This document shows, piece by piece, positions 35,534-44,884 of a stretch of DNA of 64,000 nucleotides. The position numbers and the translations under genes are program-made. Location: contig CAJUJB010000008.1 of NCBI GenBank assembly GCA_910586595.1, positions 1 through 64,000 on the forward strand, read 5' to 3'. Positions within the stretch are counted from its first letter, which is position 1. Every line of letters begins with the position of its first letter. The DNA comes from an uncultured Muribaculaceae bacterium (lineage in GTDB: Bacteria; Bacteroidota; Bacteroidia; Bacteroidales; Muribaculaceae). The notes beneath the pieces were generated by a model that was given only the letters and a program-made list of their open reading frames with translations, was not told where the DNA came from and did no database searches.

Positions 35534-37933
35534 TTACCTGAGTACGGTCTTCACACAGGTACTCTGCCCTGTCTTGAAGCATACGCGCACAATCGCCAGC
35601 CCTGTGTGCGATACGGGAACTGAGAGGCTCTCCGCAGGATTGGCTGCCGAAACAGCCGCCAGAAGGCGACCGTCGGCACCATATACCTCGGCGGAAAGAA
35701 CCGCCTCGGCGGCCTTGATTTCAAGGCTGCCGGGGAGGGTTACTATAGAGAGGGATTCTGTATCTTCTGCCGTCACTTCATCAAGCGAAGTGAAAGAGTC
35801 TTTTTCAAAGCGGTAGATGCGTACATCTTTGACAGGAACATTGACTTTAAGATTGGCAGGCGAAGTTTTTTCTCCGGTCCAGATCTCAGTCACGTTGTTG
35901 AAGTCGGCGGGATTGATGCCGAGGCGGGCAAAGTCGGGATCCTTGGTAAGAACAGAGGCAGGCGCGGCTGTGCCATAATTGAACACTGCATAGTAGAACG
36001 CATCCGGAGTATCGAGAATGAATTCATTATCGACCGATATATCGTCAGTGCTCCAGAGCGAGTTATGGTGCAGAAGTGTACCTTCAACGGGGCGGAACGA
36101 ACGGCCCTGCTGGCCCAGGTAGGTCAGATCTCGGTTGGATGCGAATTTCACAACGCGGGCACGCTCGGCGTCATTGCCAACTACATGGCCATAGTCACCC
36201 TTAGTATCGCCTTCATAAGCGTACGTACCTCCGAGAAGTGTCATGCCAGTAAGCAGGCCGCAGCTGTAACGGATACGGGCTTCGTTCTCATCACGTGAGC
36301 CTTTACCGGAGAAAGGCACGACGGAAAGACACATGTGGTCGGGGTCGTTGAAAGCATATACTCGGTCAAGCCACCATGAGCCGTTGATGCAATTGATGGT
36401 ATACATCGACTGAGGAAGGTCACCCCAGGCATCGCAACCGATGCGGCGTACATGAGCTTTAGCCGGGAAGACCGGAGCGATTGAGAAGTCAAGCATCATG
36501 TTGCCCGCAAATTCCTTGATATAGTCCATGCCATAGTTGTAAGCCTGCATACCGGTGGTGATATTGGGGTCGTACCAGCTGTCGGCCTCCTGCGATCCAT
36601 TGTTCATGAAGTCAATCTTGACAAAGTCAAAGCCGAGGTTACGGAATTTCTCGAAGTTACGGCGGTTCCAGTCCTTGACTTTCGGATGGGTGGGGTCAAG
36701 CGACATGCCATTGATCTGACGATAACGGCCGTTGGCTTTCAGCACCATCTCGCCGAGTTTTCCACCTTCCCAATCTTTATTTTGCTTGCAGTCGTCCTCG
36801 CTGCCCCAGTAGGAGAATGGAGTGGTATATATACCGGCTGCATAACCGAGTTCGTGGCAGCGGTCGGCAAACTTGCGGAGTTCGTTGTCGTTAAGCGCAT
36901 CCCAGCCTGAGTCAAGCACGATGTGGCAACGGCCTTTCTTATTGCCGAATCCGAGAGGCTTAAGTTCCTTTTCAAAGAAATCGAGCATGCTCATCACGGA
37001 ATTATAGTTCAGGCCCCATTCCATACCGCCCCACGACTGCCAGCCGAAGAGCGACTCATCGTCAGTCCATTCATACTTTGGGCAAAGCACTGTATTGGCA
37101 TCGCCATAAGTTTCAAGAGCGACACGCCAGTCATCGAACATGCCTACCATAAAGCGGGGCGAATCGACACGTGAGCCTTTCACGGCGCCATGACGGGTGC
37201 TGGAAGCCTTGCCATTGATCACATCCCAGGTGCGCGGACTGATGTAGCCGGCCTGCAGAGTAAGGTTGCGTGTGCGGTTGGTGCCATTAGGCGTAACAGA
37301 TACTGCCGATTTCCATGCCGAATGGTCTACAGAGCCAAACATAATGCCTTCTCGACTGTCGACGTTGAAGAGCACGGTTGCCTCACATGAAGTCATAGGC
37401 TGACCAAGCGACCATGAATTGGTCGAGTAAGTTGCCCAGTTATCATTAGCGAAGGGCATGTCATAAATCCGGTTGTTGCTCGAAGGCAGAGGAAGAGTTG
37501 TTGTGGTTTTGGACACAATCGGGCAAATCTCCACAGCCTCGGTCGTGCCTGACGAGGCAACCACTCCAGCTTCAACCAGAATATACGGGAGCGAGGGATA
37601 AATGTAGATGTTATGCTCCAGACGATCCTTACCGGCCAATCCGGAGTAGGTATATGTATACTTCGTGCCTGAGCCAAATCCATCATTTACCGGCGATGAG
37701 GTCAGTTCTACCGACGGATATGATTTTGAATCGAGAATATTATCGTTTTTATCGGTGGCAGTAACATAGGCACCTTTTACATAGGTTTTTCCATCCTGGG
37801 CGTAGCTAAGCGTCTTGGCGGAAGTATCGAATGTCATCGACCATTTTCCGTCAGTAATATCGAGGTTGCCGGCAACTGCTCCAAACGTTACGGCCGTTGC
37901 AGCTGTTATGGCAAATAATCTTGACTTATACAT
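35534..37933 (-). CDS. Clan GH-D glycosidase (alpha-galactosidase-like) with a C-terminal sorting domain
   Basis: Starting at ATG 37933 gives a signal peptide (MYKSRLFAITAATAV) and 799 residues. The barrel shows WQSWGGMEWGLNYNS, VLDSGWDALND, the probable nucleophile Asp in DFVKIDFMNNGSQE and the probable acid/base Asp in RRIGCDAWGD. This fits clan GH-D (GH27/GH36/GH31-like), but the exact family is not clear. The last ~70 residues (EVYGADGRLL ... LAIVRVCFKTGQ ... KTVLR) look like a type A type IX secretion sorting domain, suggesting surface exposure. It is the second enzyme after SusD and FG-GAP. A -7 box lies 52 bp upstream. Confidence 0.8.
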   Translation of the reverse strand: MYKSRLFAITAATAVTFGAVAGNLDITDGKWSMTFDTSAKTLSYAQDGKTYVKGAYVTATDKNDNILDSKSYPSVELTSSPVNDGFGSGTKYTYTYSGLAGKDRLEHNIYIYPSLPYILVEAGVVASSGTTEAVEICPIVSKTTTTLPLPSSNNRIYDMPFANDNWATYSTNSWSLGQPMTSCEATVLFNVDSREGIMFGSVDHSAWKSAVSVTPNGTNRTRNLTLQAGYISPRTWDVINGKASSTRHGAVKGSRVDSPRFMVGMFDDWRVALETYGDANTVLCPKYEWTDDESLFGWQSWGGMEWGLNYNSVMSMLDFFEKELKPLGFGNKKGRCHIVLDSGWDALNDNELRKFADRCHELGYAAGIYTTPFSYWGSEDDCKQNKDWEGGKLGEMVLKANGRYRQINGMSLDPTHPKVKDWNRRNFEKFRNLGFDFVKIDFMNNGSQEADSWYDPNITTGMQAYNYGMDYIKEFAGNMMLDFSIAPVFPAKAHVRRIGCDAWGDLPQSMYTINCINGSWWLDRVYAFNDPDHMCLSVVPFSGKGSRDENEARIRYSCGLLTGMTLLGGTYAYEGDTKGDYGHVVGNDAERARVVKFASNRDLTYLGQQGRSFRPVEGTLLHHNSLWSTDDISVDNEFILDTPDAFYYAVFNYGTAAPASVLTKDPDFARLGINPADFNNVTEIWTGEKTSPANLKVNVPVKDVRIYRFEKDSFTSLDEVTAEDTESLSIVTLPGSLEIKAAEAVLSAEVYGADGRLLAAVSAANPAESLSVPVSHTGLAIVRVCFKTGQSTCVKTVLR

Positions 37934-37984
37934 ATTGTAGTATTGATGAATTAAGGTTAAGCACTGCGCTGTTTTGCCGTGCTG

Positions 37985-38018
37985 CAAAGATAATGAAAAA
38001 TAGGGAAACCTAAAACAA
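37985..38018 (-). promoter_or_regulatory. Candidate internal promoter for the clan GH-D and regulator genes
   Basis: CAAAGATA at 37985-37992 reads TATCTTTG on the minus strand, an exact -7 match. A CAA (TTG on the minus strand) at 38016-38018 could serve as the -33 element with a 23-bp spacer, slightly long. Transcription from about 37978 would cover the GH-D and HTCS genes, allowing the regulator to be made before induction. Confidence 0.45.
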
Positions 38019-38074
38019 TCTATTTCACCAGAACCAATCTATTTACCTATTCAATAAACCTATTCAATCTGTCA

Positions 38075-39871
38075 TTATTTAACTATTTTGAGAACAGCGC
38101 TCGATGAAGCTGCGACAGCTTTCACAACATAGACTCCGGCGTAAAGATCAACAGGGAGGGTCTCACCTGCTTCAAGTACACCGCTCCAGATTGTAGCTCC
38201 TGCAAGAGTGCTGACGCTGACAGTAGCTTGGGCATTTACGCTTACAGCACCGGCTGCGAACGAAATCTTAAGCTCAGAGTCAGTGTTGACCGAAGCAACT
38301 CCTGTAGTGATGGCTTTGGCAAATTCACCGGCAAGCTTACCGCCGTCAATAGCCTGCACACCCCATTCTTCGATGTCATCGAGTTTCACTGCCATGGTGT
38401 ATGTAAGCGCGGTGGTGGCTGCGTTTACGTCGGCGCAACGGAGTTTACCGGTGGCGAAGTCTGCGGGAACAAATGCAAATGTCTTGCCATCTTTGGTCTT
38501 CACAAGAAGGTTGTAACGGAGGGCTTCGGCAGGAGTCTTGGCATCGGAAGCCGCGCTCCAGCTGAATGTGGTCTTGTCACCATCGGCTACAGCCTTGAGA
38601 TTTGAGGGTGCGGTCGGGGCGGCATTGATGCCACGCGAGCAGAGGCCATTATAGAGCTGGAAATGAGCACCGCCGTCGTTATAGCCCATTACAGTCACGT
38701 CGGGCACACCGTTGTTATTGAAGTCAGCCGCCAGAAGAGCTGCGCCACCACGATGACCTTCCATAAGATCAGCCTTGGTCACGAAAGTTCCGTCGCCCTG
38801 GTTTACTGCAAGAACGGTAAGAGCCTTTTCATCACCTTCGCCTGCGTACACCAGATCCATGTTGCCGTCACCATTGACGTCGCACCAATCGGCGCCCGAC
38901 GCCTTTACTCCGGGCAAGGTGGTGTTAATGCGGGCAAACGATTTACCCTCGGTATTCTTGTAGATTGCAGCTTGCTTAGCCCAGCCCTGAGGACAAGACT
39001 CACCAGTAACGAAAAGGTCAAGCCAGCCGTCGCCATCGACATCCGCAAAAATAATCTGGCCTTTTTCTGAACCGGCCTGAGCGTTGTCGAAGTCTGCCGA
39101 AGCAACTTCTGTGAAAGTTCCTGAGCCATTGTTAGCGTACAGACGGATGCAGTCATTACCCTTATCATCGTTCCAGCCAGAAACGGCAAGGTCGGGTGCA
39201 CCGTCGCGATTAAAATCGCCGACAGCTATTGTGCCACCGCGCTGAGGGAGAAGGCCTACGCCGTAGCTACGGGTAAATTCGCCTGATCCACCTTTATTGA
39301 TGAAGAGTACTGGCTCGCCCTGATCTTCGCGGGGATTGCCGCAGAAAGTCACAATGTCAGGATAACCGTCGCAGTTGAAATCAGCTACAGCCATCAGACC
39401 TGTATACCATTTTTCTGAGTCATCACCGTCAATGCTTATTTCACCGTCAAGGTTGAAAATCTGTGTATCAACGAGGGTGAAGTTGCCTGTGCCGTCACCT
39501 TGAAGAAGCTTAGCATTCCATGAGCTGGCGAGAATCAGGTCCATGTTGCCGTCGGCATTGAAGTCGATAGGCACGATTACACGCTCCCATGAGCAGCCAT
39601 CGGGGTCGGCGATGTCGGCTGCAGAATTGAAGCCGAAGCCATCTCCTGAGAGAACTTTCAGTGTGGTTGCCCATCCGTTATTCAGGTCACGACCTTTGGC
39701 GATGAGGTTGAAGTTGCCATCGTTGTTCACATCGGCAAGCACGGCGTTACCGTGGAAAAGGCCGTCAGATACGATAGACGAGAGATTGAGGGCTGTGTAA
39801 GTCGGAACCTGGGGAGCTGCCAGCACTGCAGGAGCTACTGCCAGAGATGCGAGTAAAAGTTGAAATTTCAT
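38075..39871 (-). CDS. Secreted seven-repeat FG-GAP/VCBS protein, likely surface glycan-binding
   Basis: A 598-residue protein with a signal peptide (residues 1-18, ending AVLA) and no lipobox cysteine. Seven calcium-loop repeats are visible: DVNNDGN, DFNADGNMDL, DFNCDGYPDI, DFNRDGAPDL, DVDGDGWLDL, DVNGDGNMDL and DFNNNGVPDV, which would build a complete seven-bladed integrin-like propeller. A fibronectin-like domain follows near residues 415-520, and the last ~70 residues (VSVSTLAGATIW ... YAGVYVVKA ... LKIVK) look like a type IX secretion sorting domain. It occupies the place usually held by surface glycan-binding lipoproteins after SusD, so glycan binding is the likely role. Binding itself is not shown by sequence. 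Confidence 0.75.
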   Translation of the reverse strand: MKFQLLLASLAVAPAVLAAPQVPTYTALNLSSIVSDGLFHGNAVLADVNNDGNFNLIAKGRDLNNGWATTLKVLSGDGFGFNSAADIADPDGCSWERVIVPIDFNADGNMDLILASSWNAKLLQGDGTGNFTLVDTQIFNLDGEISIDGDDSEKWYTGLMAVADFNCDGYPDIVTFCGNPREDQGEPVLFINKGGSGEFTRSYGVGLLPQRGGTIAVGDFNRDGAPDLAVSGWNDDKGNDCIRLYANNGSGTFTEVASADFDNAQAGSEKGQIIFADVDGDGWLDLFVTGESCPQGWAKQAAIYKNTEGKSFARINTTLPGVKASGADWCDVNGDGNMDLVYAGEGDEKALTVLAVNQGDGTFVTKADLMEGHRGGAALLAADFNNNGVPDVTVMGYNDGGAHFQLYNGLCSRGINAAPTAPSNLKAVADGDKTTFSWSAASDAKTPAEALRYNLLVKTKDGKTFAFVPADFATGKLRCADVNAATTALTYTMAVKLDDIEEWGVQAIDGGKLAGEFAKAITTGVASVNTDSELKISFAAGAVSVNAQATVSVSTLAGATIWSGVLEAGETLPVDLYAGVYVVKAVAASSSAVLKIVK

Positions 39872-39908
39872 AGTATGTTATTAATTGTTTAGGTACAAGA
39901 AGGGTGAG

Positions 39909-39964
39909 GACGCCGCCCGCGCCGGTCGATTCCGGCTGTCGGGTCGCTGCGCGCAGGCGGCGTC
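39909..39964 (-). other. GC-rich hairpin between susD and the FG-GAP gene
   Basis: GACGCCGCC (39909-39917) and GGCGGCGTC (39956-39964) are perfect inverted complements, enclosing a second GCCGG/CCGGC hairpin. The block is far more GC-rich than its surroundings. There is no T tract, so it is more likely an mRNA stabiliser or processing site that sets susCD expression above the downstream genes than a terminator. Confidence 0.5.
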
Positions 39965-39997
39965 TGAGAAAGTGATAAATCTATAATTCAGGGGAGG

Positions 39998-41587
39998 TTA
40001 ACGGTAACCTTCGTTCTGATCCGAGTAGTCGATGTCGTCGTTCTGATCAAGCTCGGTGAGCGGGAGGGGCCATACTGAGTTGTAGGCTGCGATTGTGCCT
40101 GAACGCTTAGCCCATTCATTGCGGGTCTTGACGAGCTCGAGGAACTTGCCGGTGCGGACAAGGTCGAATTTACGCCAGCGTTCGCCGAAAAGCTCACGCA
40201 CACGCTCTGTGAGTATCTGCTCGCGGAATTCGTCTTTGCTCATGCCGGTCTTCCAGGCCATCTCCTGCGGAAGACTATTCTCCCATGCGCGGCGGCGTAC
40301 ACGGTTTACCTGTTCAACGGCCTGAGGAGTCTGACCAATCTCGTTGAGACATTCAGCGTAAAGAAGTATGGCGTTTCCAAGACGGAGGAACGGAATATTC
40401 TTACCGGAATTCCACATATTGTTGAAGCCCATGCCTGAGTGCGAGTCAGTGCGGAAATCTTCATATTTCTTGATATGAGGCTTGAGCTCGTCGAAGTCAT
40501 CACCAAGGTCTTCCCATGAGATATTGTTGTAGGTCGGGGTCACGCCATAGTAGTCGAAATCATAGCGGATAGCTTCTTCCTTGCGGATGTCACCGTCTTC
40601 CCAGATACCTCCGTCGGCAAGATCGCTGTAAGCCCATTTGGTAGGCACAGCATGGTCGTAGCCCGACATGAAGCAGCCGTCACCGAAATATGACTGAACT
40701 GCACGTGAACCGATCTGGAACTGGATTGCATTATTGTCAGGCCATGCAGGCTGGAACTGCCACTCGAAAATCGACTCGGTGGTATTGCTCATGTTGTAAT
40801 CCCAGAGGTCGTAATATTCAGCCAGGCTATAAGCACCGTCATTTACAACGTGGTCCAGATATTCAGCGGCAAGGCTGAAGTCTCGGAGGCCTGTCTCCTC
40901 GGGAGCTGCCATGCGGGCATAGCCCAGAAGCATCAATGCTGCATAACGCGATGCACGGCCAGGCTCATTGGCGTCGGGAAGATATTTCACAGCATCTTCG
41001 AAGTCTGAGATTATGAACTGCCATACATCGGCAAGCGGCTGACGTGCATAAGTAAGTTCGTTGATGCGGTCAAGATCAAGTATGGGTATACGGCCGAAAA
41101 TCATGGTGAGTTCCATCGTAAGACCGGCACGGATGAAGCATGCCTCACCGTAAAGCTGGGCTACGTATTCGTCCTCGGGCGCCTGATCACGGAGTGCGCT
41201 GATAATTTTGGCAGTTTCGCCTACGTATTTCCAACGTCCGCTCCACTGATCGGAGATATAGTAGAGCTCAGAGGTGAGAAGCGCGTCATAGCGGTCGAGC
41301 GATCCGCGTTTCATGCCGTCTTCCTTGAGTGCCTGGTAGGCACCCGACTGAATCTCGTCAGTTCCTACCATGAGTTCCCATAGGAAACGGTCTTTGAACA
41401 TTTCACGCCAGCCCTTATAGCAAGTCTGGATATTCGACTCAGCATACTCAGGATCGGAGTACATTGTTTCTTCTGTAAGCGAGGTCTTCGGCTGCTCGTC
41501 AAGGAAGTCGCTGCACGAGCCCAGAGACAGCGCCGCCATGGCAGCCATTGAGCACGCAAGTATATTGGCTTTGATTTTCATTTTCAT
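39998..41587 (-). CDS. SusD/RagB-family nutrient-binding lipoprotein
   Basis: A 529-residue protein with a lipoprotein signal ending in the lipobox LGSC and followed by SDFLDEQPKT, the standard SusD start. The TPR-rich SusD fold is indicated by motifs such as LYGEACFIRA near residue 145, FLRLGNAILLYAECLNE near 415 and the C-terminal RRRAWENSLP region, with acidic and aromatic residues between. It is anchored in the outer membrane and forms the lid of the SusC channel, binding the target glycan. It is encoded 18 bp after susC, as is usual. A GC-rich hairpin and the FG-GAP gene follow. Confidence 0.95.
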   Translation of the reverse strand: MKMKIKANILACSMAAMAALSLGSCSDFLDEQPKTSLTEETMYSDPEYAESNIQTCYKGWREMFKDRFLWELMVGTDEIQSGAYQALKEDGMKRGSLDRYDALLTSELYYISDQWSGRWKYVGETAKIISALRDQAPEDEYVAQLYGEACFIRAGLTMELTMIFGRIPILDLDRINELTYARQPLADVWQFIISDFEDAVKYLPDANEPGRASRYAALMLLGYARMAAPEETGLRDFSLAAEYLDHVVNDGAYSLAEYYDLWDYNMSNTTESIFEWQFQPAWPDNNAIQFQIGSRAVQSYFGDGCFMSGYDHAVPTKWAYSDLADGGIWEDGDIRKEEAIRYDFDYYGVTPTYNNISWEDLGDDFDELKPHIKKYEDFRTDSHSGMGFNNMWNSGKNIPFLRLGNAILLYAECLNEIGQTPQAVEQVNRVRRRAWENSLPQEMAWKTGMSKDEFREQILTERVRELFGERWRKFDLVRTGKFLELVKTRNEWAKRSGTIAAYNSVWPLPLTELDQNDDIDYSDQNEGYR

Positions 41588-41605
41588 GATCGGGGATGTT
41601 AAGGA

Positions 41606-44600
41606 TTAGAAGAGACTGAATGAGAGGCCGATTGTATATGTGCGCTCTGTGGGGAAATAGCCGCCTCCGTCGCCGTACTCCGGATCGAAGCCTTTATATT
41701 TGGTCACTGTAAACACATTGCTGGCAGTGAAGTAAAGGCGGAGATTGTTGAGTCGGGCCTTGCTTATGAGTTTTCGTGGGAATACATATGCAAGCGAGAG
41801 GGTCGAGAGACGAAGGAAAGATGTGCTCTGGATATAGCGGTCGGTCTCACCGGCGCCGAAAGAGCTGTAGCCGCTGGCATTGCGCATACGGCGGGGGAAG
41901 AACGCCGTGGAATTCTCGGGCGACCAGCTGTCGAGAAGGTCGGGAGATGCATTACTTTCACCAACCGAGCTGATGAGGCTCTCATAATAGTCGCTGATGC
42001 AGTGACCGCCGACAGAATAACTGAACACTGCGTTGAGCGAGATACCCTTGTAGTTGAGGTCGGTTGAGAAGCCACCGTAGAATTTCGGATCTGTGTTACC
42101 GTAGATTGCACGGTCGTACGAATCCACAACTCCATCAGGAGTGCCTTCGGGGCCCGAGATATCCAGCGGGAAGAGGTCACCGAGACCAACCGTGCGGCCA
42201 TTGAAGTCAAGTCCACCCCAGATGTTGCGGTTCCAGTCGTTGGCGATGCCGCCTGCACGGAGGGTATAAATGTTGCTCAGCGATTCACCGATGAAGATAT
42301 TTCCGGTGCGGCCACCTGAGAGAATTTCATCAACATTTCCATAGAGTTTTGTTACTTTGTTGCGGTCAAGACCGAGGTTGGCTGAGATATTCCAGTTGAA
42401 GTCGTTCAGTGCGATGGGAGTTGCATTTACAGTCACTTCAAAACCACGGTTCTGGAGTTCGCCGATGTTCTCTACGGTATAAGTGTAGCCGGAAGTGTTG
42501 GGCAGCGAGTGCTGCATGAGCAGGTTAGAGTTATTGATGAAGAAGCCATCGACAGTGACATTGAGGCGGCGGTTGAAGAAACCGAGGTCAAGGCCGATAT
42601 TGGTCTGTTTCTGCTTCTCCCAGGTGATGTCGGGCGTACCGCGACGGCCATCTGTGCCATAAGCGGCCACACCATTCGATGCGCTGGGAGTGTAGAGGGT
42701 CACATACATGAAGTCACCAATATCCTGATTACCTACTACGCCGTAACCACCGCGGAGCTTGATCTGATTTACCCAATGTGTTTTGGGGAAGAATGCTTCA
42801 TTGGTAAGATCCCATGCGAGAGAGAACGAGGGGAAGAAACCCCACTTGTGATCCTTGCCGAACTTCGAGGAACCATCCCAGCGGCCTGTAACGGTTACAA
42901 AGTAACGGTAATCGTAAGCATAGTTGGCACGGGCTACATAAGACATCAGCGAGTTGGCGCTGTAGCCGTTGTATACACGGCGTGTTTCAGGATCGGCGGC
43001 AGAGAATAGTCCGTGGTAACCGAGGTCGTTTGACGCGAAACGCTGGCCTTCACCCTTAAGGTCGCTGTAGGTCTTGCGCGATGCAGAAGTACCTGCAAAG
43101 GCCTGGATACGGTGAACGTCGTTGAACGTATTGTCGTAGTTTACTGTGTTATCCCACTGCCACTGGGTCTCACCGAAACGCTGCTGGGTTGCATATGCCT
43201 CTTCGGCTTTAAGACGGATCGACTCCTGAATGCCGGTGGGTATAAACTGGTTCCAGCTCTGCTCACCACGGTTGATTGAGAAGGTTGAGCGGATGTTGAG
43301 GCCCTTGATAGGATTGATGTTGAGGTAATTCGATGAGGTGAGGTGGTAACGCGAGCGATCGGTTACGATGTCGAGAGAGTTGAAGGGGTTGAAGTTGTTG
43401 TTGGTCTCGCCCGACTGTGCACGCCAGAAAAGAGTGAGGTTCTCGGTATTTTTTCTTGTCTCGTCATCCATGAAGGGATTGTAGTCAAGAAGAGGGTTAC
43501 CGTTGTTACGGGCCTGGTTGTAGACCGATCCGTCGGTCATATTGTCGCGCTGATAGGTGTATGAGGTATTGGTGCCGACTTTCAACCATGAAGTGATGTC
43601 AGCCGATGCGTTGATACGGCCCGAATAGCGCTGCTGGTCAGTGCCCTTGAGTATACCCTTGAGGTCGCTCAGACCGAGGCTGAAGTAGAAGCTCGTATTA
43701 TCAGTTGCCTTCGAGAACGATACATTGTGGTTCTGCTGGAAACCTGTACGGGTAAGCTGGTCGAGCCAATCATAGCTCTTGCCGGCGCGATATGTTGCAA
43801 ATTCGCGGTCTTCAAACGCGATGTTGCTGTTCATGAGCACGTCATTGATATAAGCTTGACGGTCGGCGTCGGGATTATTGTACATATAACCATTGGCAAA
43901 CGACTGTGTGCGGAGGTCGAAAAGCTGCTGGGCATTCATTGTCTCCGGGCGATGACCCATCTTCGAGAAGCTTACCCAGCCATCGTATGCAACTTCACCG
44001 TTGCCCTGCTTACCTTTCTTTGTGGTTACAACGATTACACCATTTGCACCGCGTGAGCCATAGAGGGCGGTTGCGGAGGCATCTTTCAGAATCTGGATCG
44101 ATTCAACGTCGTTTACATTCAGCGAATTGAAGAAACCGAAGTCGTTACCCATAACAAGACCATCGACAACATAAATAGGCGATGAGCCGGAGTTGATGGT
44201 GTTCGTACCGCGGATTTTAATCGAGGAGTCATTTGAAGGAGAAGAAGCCTTGCCGATGTTTACGCCAGCCACGCGACCTGCGAGTGCATCGTTGATATTG
44301 GTCACAGGTTTTTGTGTGAGGACATCGGAGTCGATACGAGAAACAGCACCTGTAAGGTCGCTCTTCTTCATCGACACACCCACGACAACAACCTCATCGA
44401 GGGCAGAAGATTTCTCAGTAAGGACAATTCTCATCTTGCCGCTGGCAGGAACTTTGGCCTCTGCGGTCTCAAAGCCTACATAACTTACGGTAAGGGTTGC
44501 GCCCTGCGCTGCTTTGATGGTAAATTGACCGTCGATGTCGGTAACAACTACCGTCGACGTTCCTTTGACAGCCACAGTAGCTCCAGGGAGTTCTTCGCCG

Positions 44601-44698
44601 GAGGTGTCGACTACTGTACCGGTTACCGGATTCTGCGCAAACATATTCTGAACGCAGAAGACCGTCAACAGCAAAAGACTTATAAGTTTTGCTTTCAT
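41606..44698 (-). CDS. SusC/RagA-family TonB-dependent outer-membrane transporter
   Basis: The proper start is the ATG at 44698, giving a signal peptide (MKAKLISLLLLTVFCVQNMF) and about 1,030 residues. A carboxypeptidase-regulatory-like domain (VTGTVVDTSGEELPGATVAV) opens the mature protein, followed by the plug domain (residues ~110-225 with DVESIQILKDASATALYGSR) and a 22-strand barrel to the C terminus (ending TIGLSFSLF). The usual SusC TonB box cannot be placed precisely. It imports oligosaccharides captured by SusD, powered by TonB. It is preceded by a -7 box 75-82 bp upstream of the start and by a terminator separating it from the GH95 gene. Confidence 0.95.
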   Translation of the reverse strand: MKAKLISLLLLTVFCVQNMFAQNPVTGTVVDTSGEELPGATVAVKGTSTVVVTDIDGQFTIKAAQGATLTVSYVGFETAEAKVPASGKMRIVLTEKSSALDEVVVVGVSMKKSDLTGAVSRIDSDVLTQKPVTNINDALAGRVAGVNIGKASSPSNDSSIKIRGTNTINSGSSPIYVVDGLVMGNDFGFFNSLNVNDVESIQILKDASATALYGSRGANGVIVVTTKKGKQGNGEVAYDGWVSFSKMGHRPETMNAQQLFDLRTQSFANGYMYNNPDADRQAYINDVLMNSNIAFEDREFATYRAGKSYDWLDQLTRTGFQQNHNVSFSKATDNTSFYFSLGLSDLKGILKGTDQQRYSGRINASADITSWLKVGTNTSYTYQRDNMTDGSVYNQARNNGNPLLDYNPFMDDETRKNTENLTLFWRAQSGETNNNFNPFNSLDIVTDRSRYHLTSSNYLNINPIKGLNIRSTFSINRGEQSWNQFIPTGIQESIRLKAEEAYATQQRFGETQWQWDNTVNYDNTFNDVHRIQAFAGTSASRKTYSDLKGEGQRFASNDLGYHGLFSAADPETRRVYNGYSANSLMSYVARANYAYDYRYFVTVTGRWDGSSKFGKDHKWGFFPSFSLAWDLTNEAFFPKTHWVNQIKLRGGYGVVGNQDIGDFMYVTLYTPSASNGVAAYGTDGRRGTPDITWEKQKQTNIGLDLGFFNRRLNVTVDGFFINNSNLLMQHSLPNTSGYTYTVENIGELQNRGFEVTVNATPIALNDFNWNISANLGLDRNKVTKLYGNVDEILSGGRTGNIFIGESLSNIYTLRAGGIANDWNRNIWGGLDFNGRTVGLGDLFPLDISGPEGTPDGVVDSYDRAIYGNTDPKFYGGFSTDLNYKGISLNAVFSYSVGGHCISDYYESLISSVGESNASPDLLDSWSPENSTAFFPRRMRNASGYSSFGAGETDRYIQSTSFLRLSTLSLAYVFPRKLISKARLNNLRLYFTASNVFTVTKYKGFDPEYGDGGGYFPTERTYTIGLSFSLF

Positions 44699-44772
44699 GT
44701 GATAGGATTGGTATTTAGATAATGATGATAGAAGTGTTTTCATGGGGATGTGCTGAAGCTCATTTCCAGTCA

Positions 44773-44780
44773 CAAAATTA
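44773..44780 (-). promoter_or_regulatory. Candidate susC promoter -7 box
   Basis: CAAAATTA reads TAATTTTG on the minus strand, matching TAnnTTTG, about 75 bp upstream of the susC start. No clear -33 element is present, which is common for promoters that depend on an activator such as the locus HTCS regulator. Confidence 0.45.
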
Positions 44781-44838
44781 GGAAAGGAGGGGCGATTTTT
44801 GTAAAAACGCTTGACTCAAAAATTGTAAAATTTGCGTC

Positions 44839-44872
44839 AAAAGCCTGCTTTGGCGCTGCAGAGCAGGCTTTT
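44839..44872 (-). terminator. Terminator-like hairpin after the GH95 gene
   Basis: AAAAGCCTGCT (44839-44849) and AGCAGGCTTTT (44862-44872) are perfect 11-bp inverted complements with a 12-nt loop, ending in four T residues on the minus strand. It begins 13 bp after the GH95 stop and lies upstream of the susC -7 box, so GH95 is probably transcribed apart from susC. Confidence 0.65.
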
Positions 44873-44884
44873 GGCGTATTTGTT

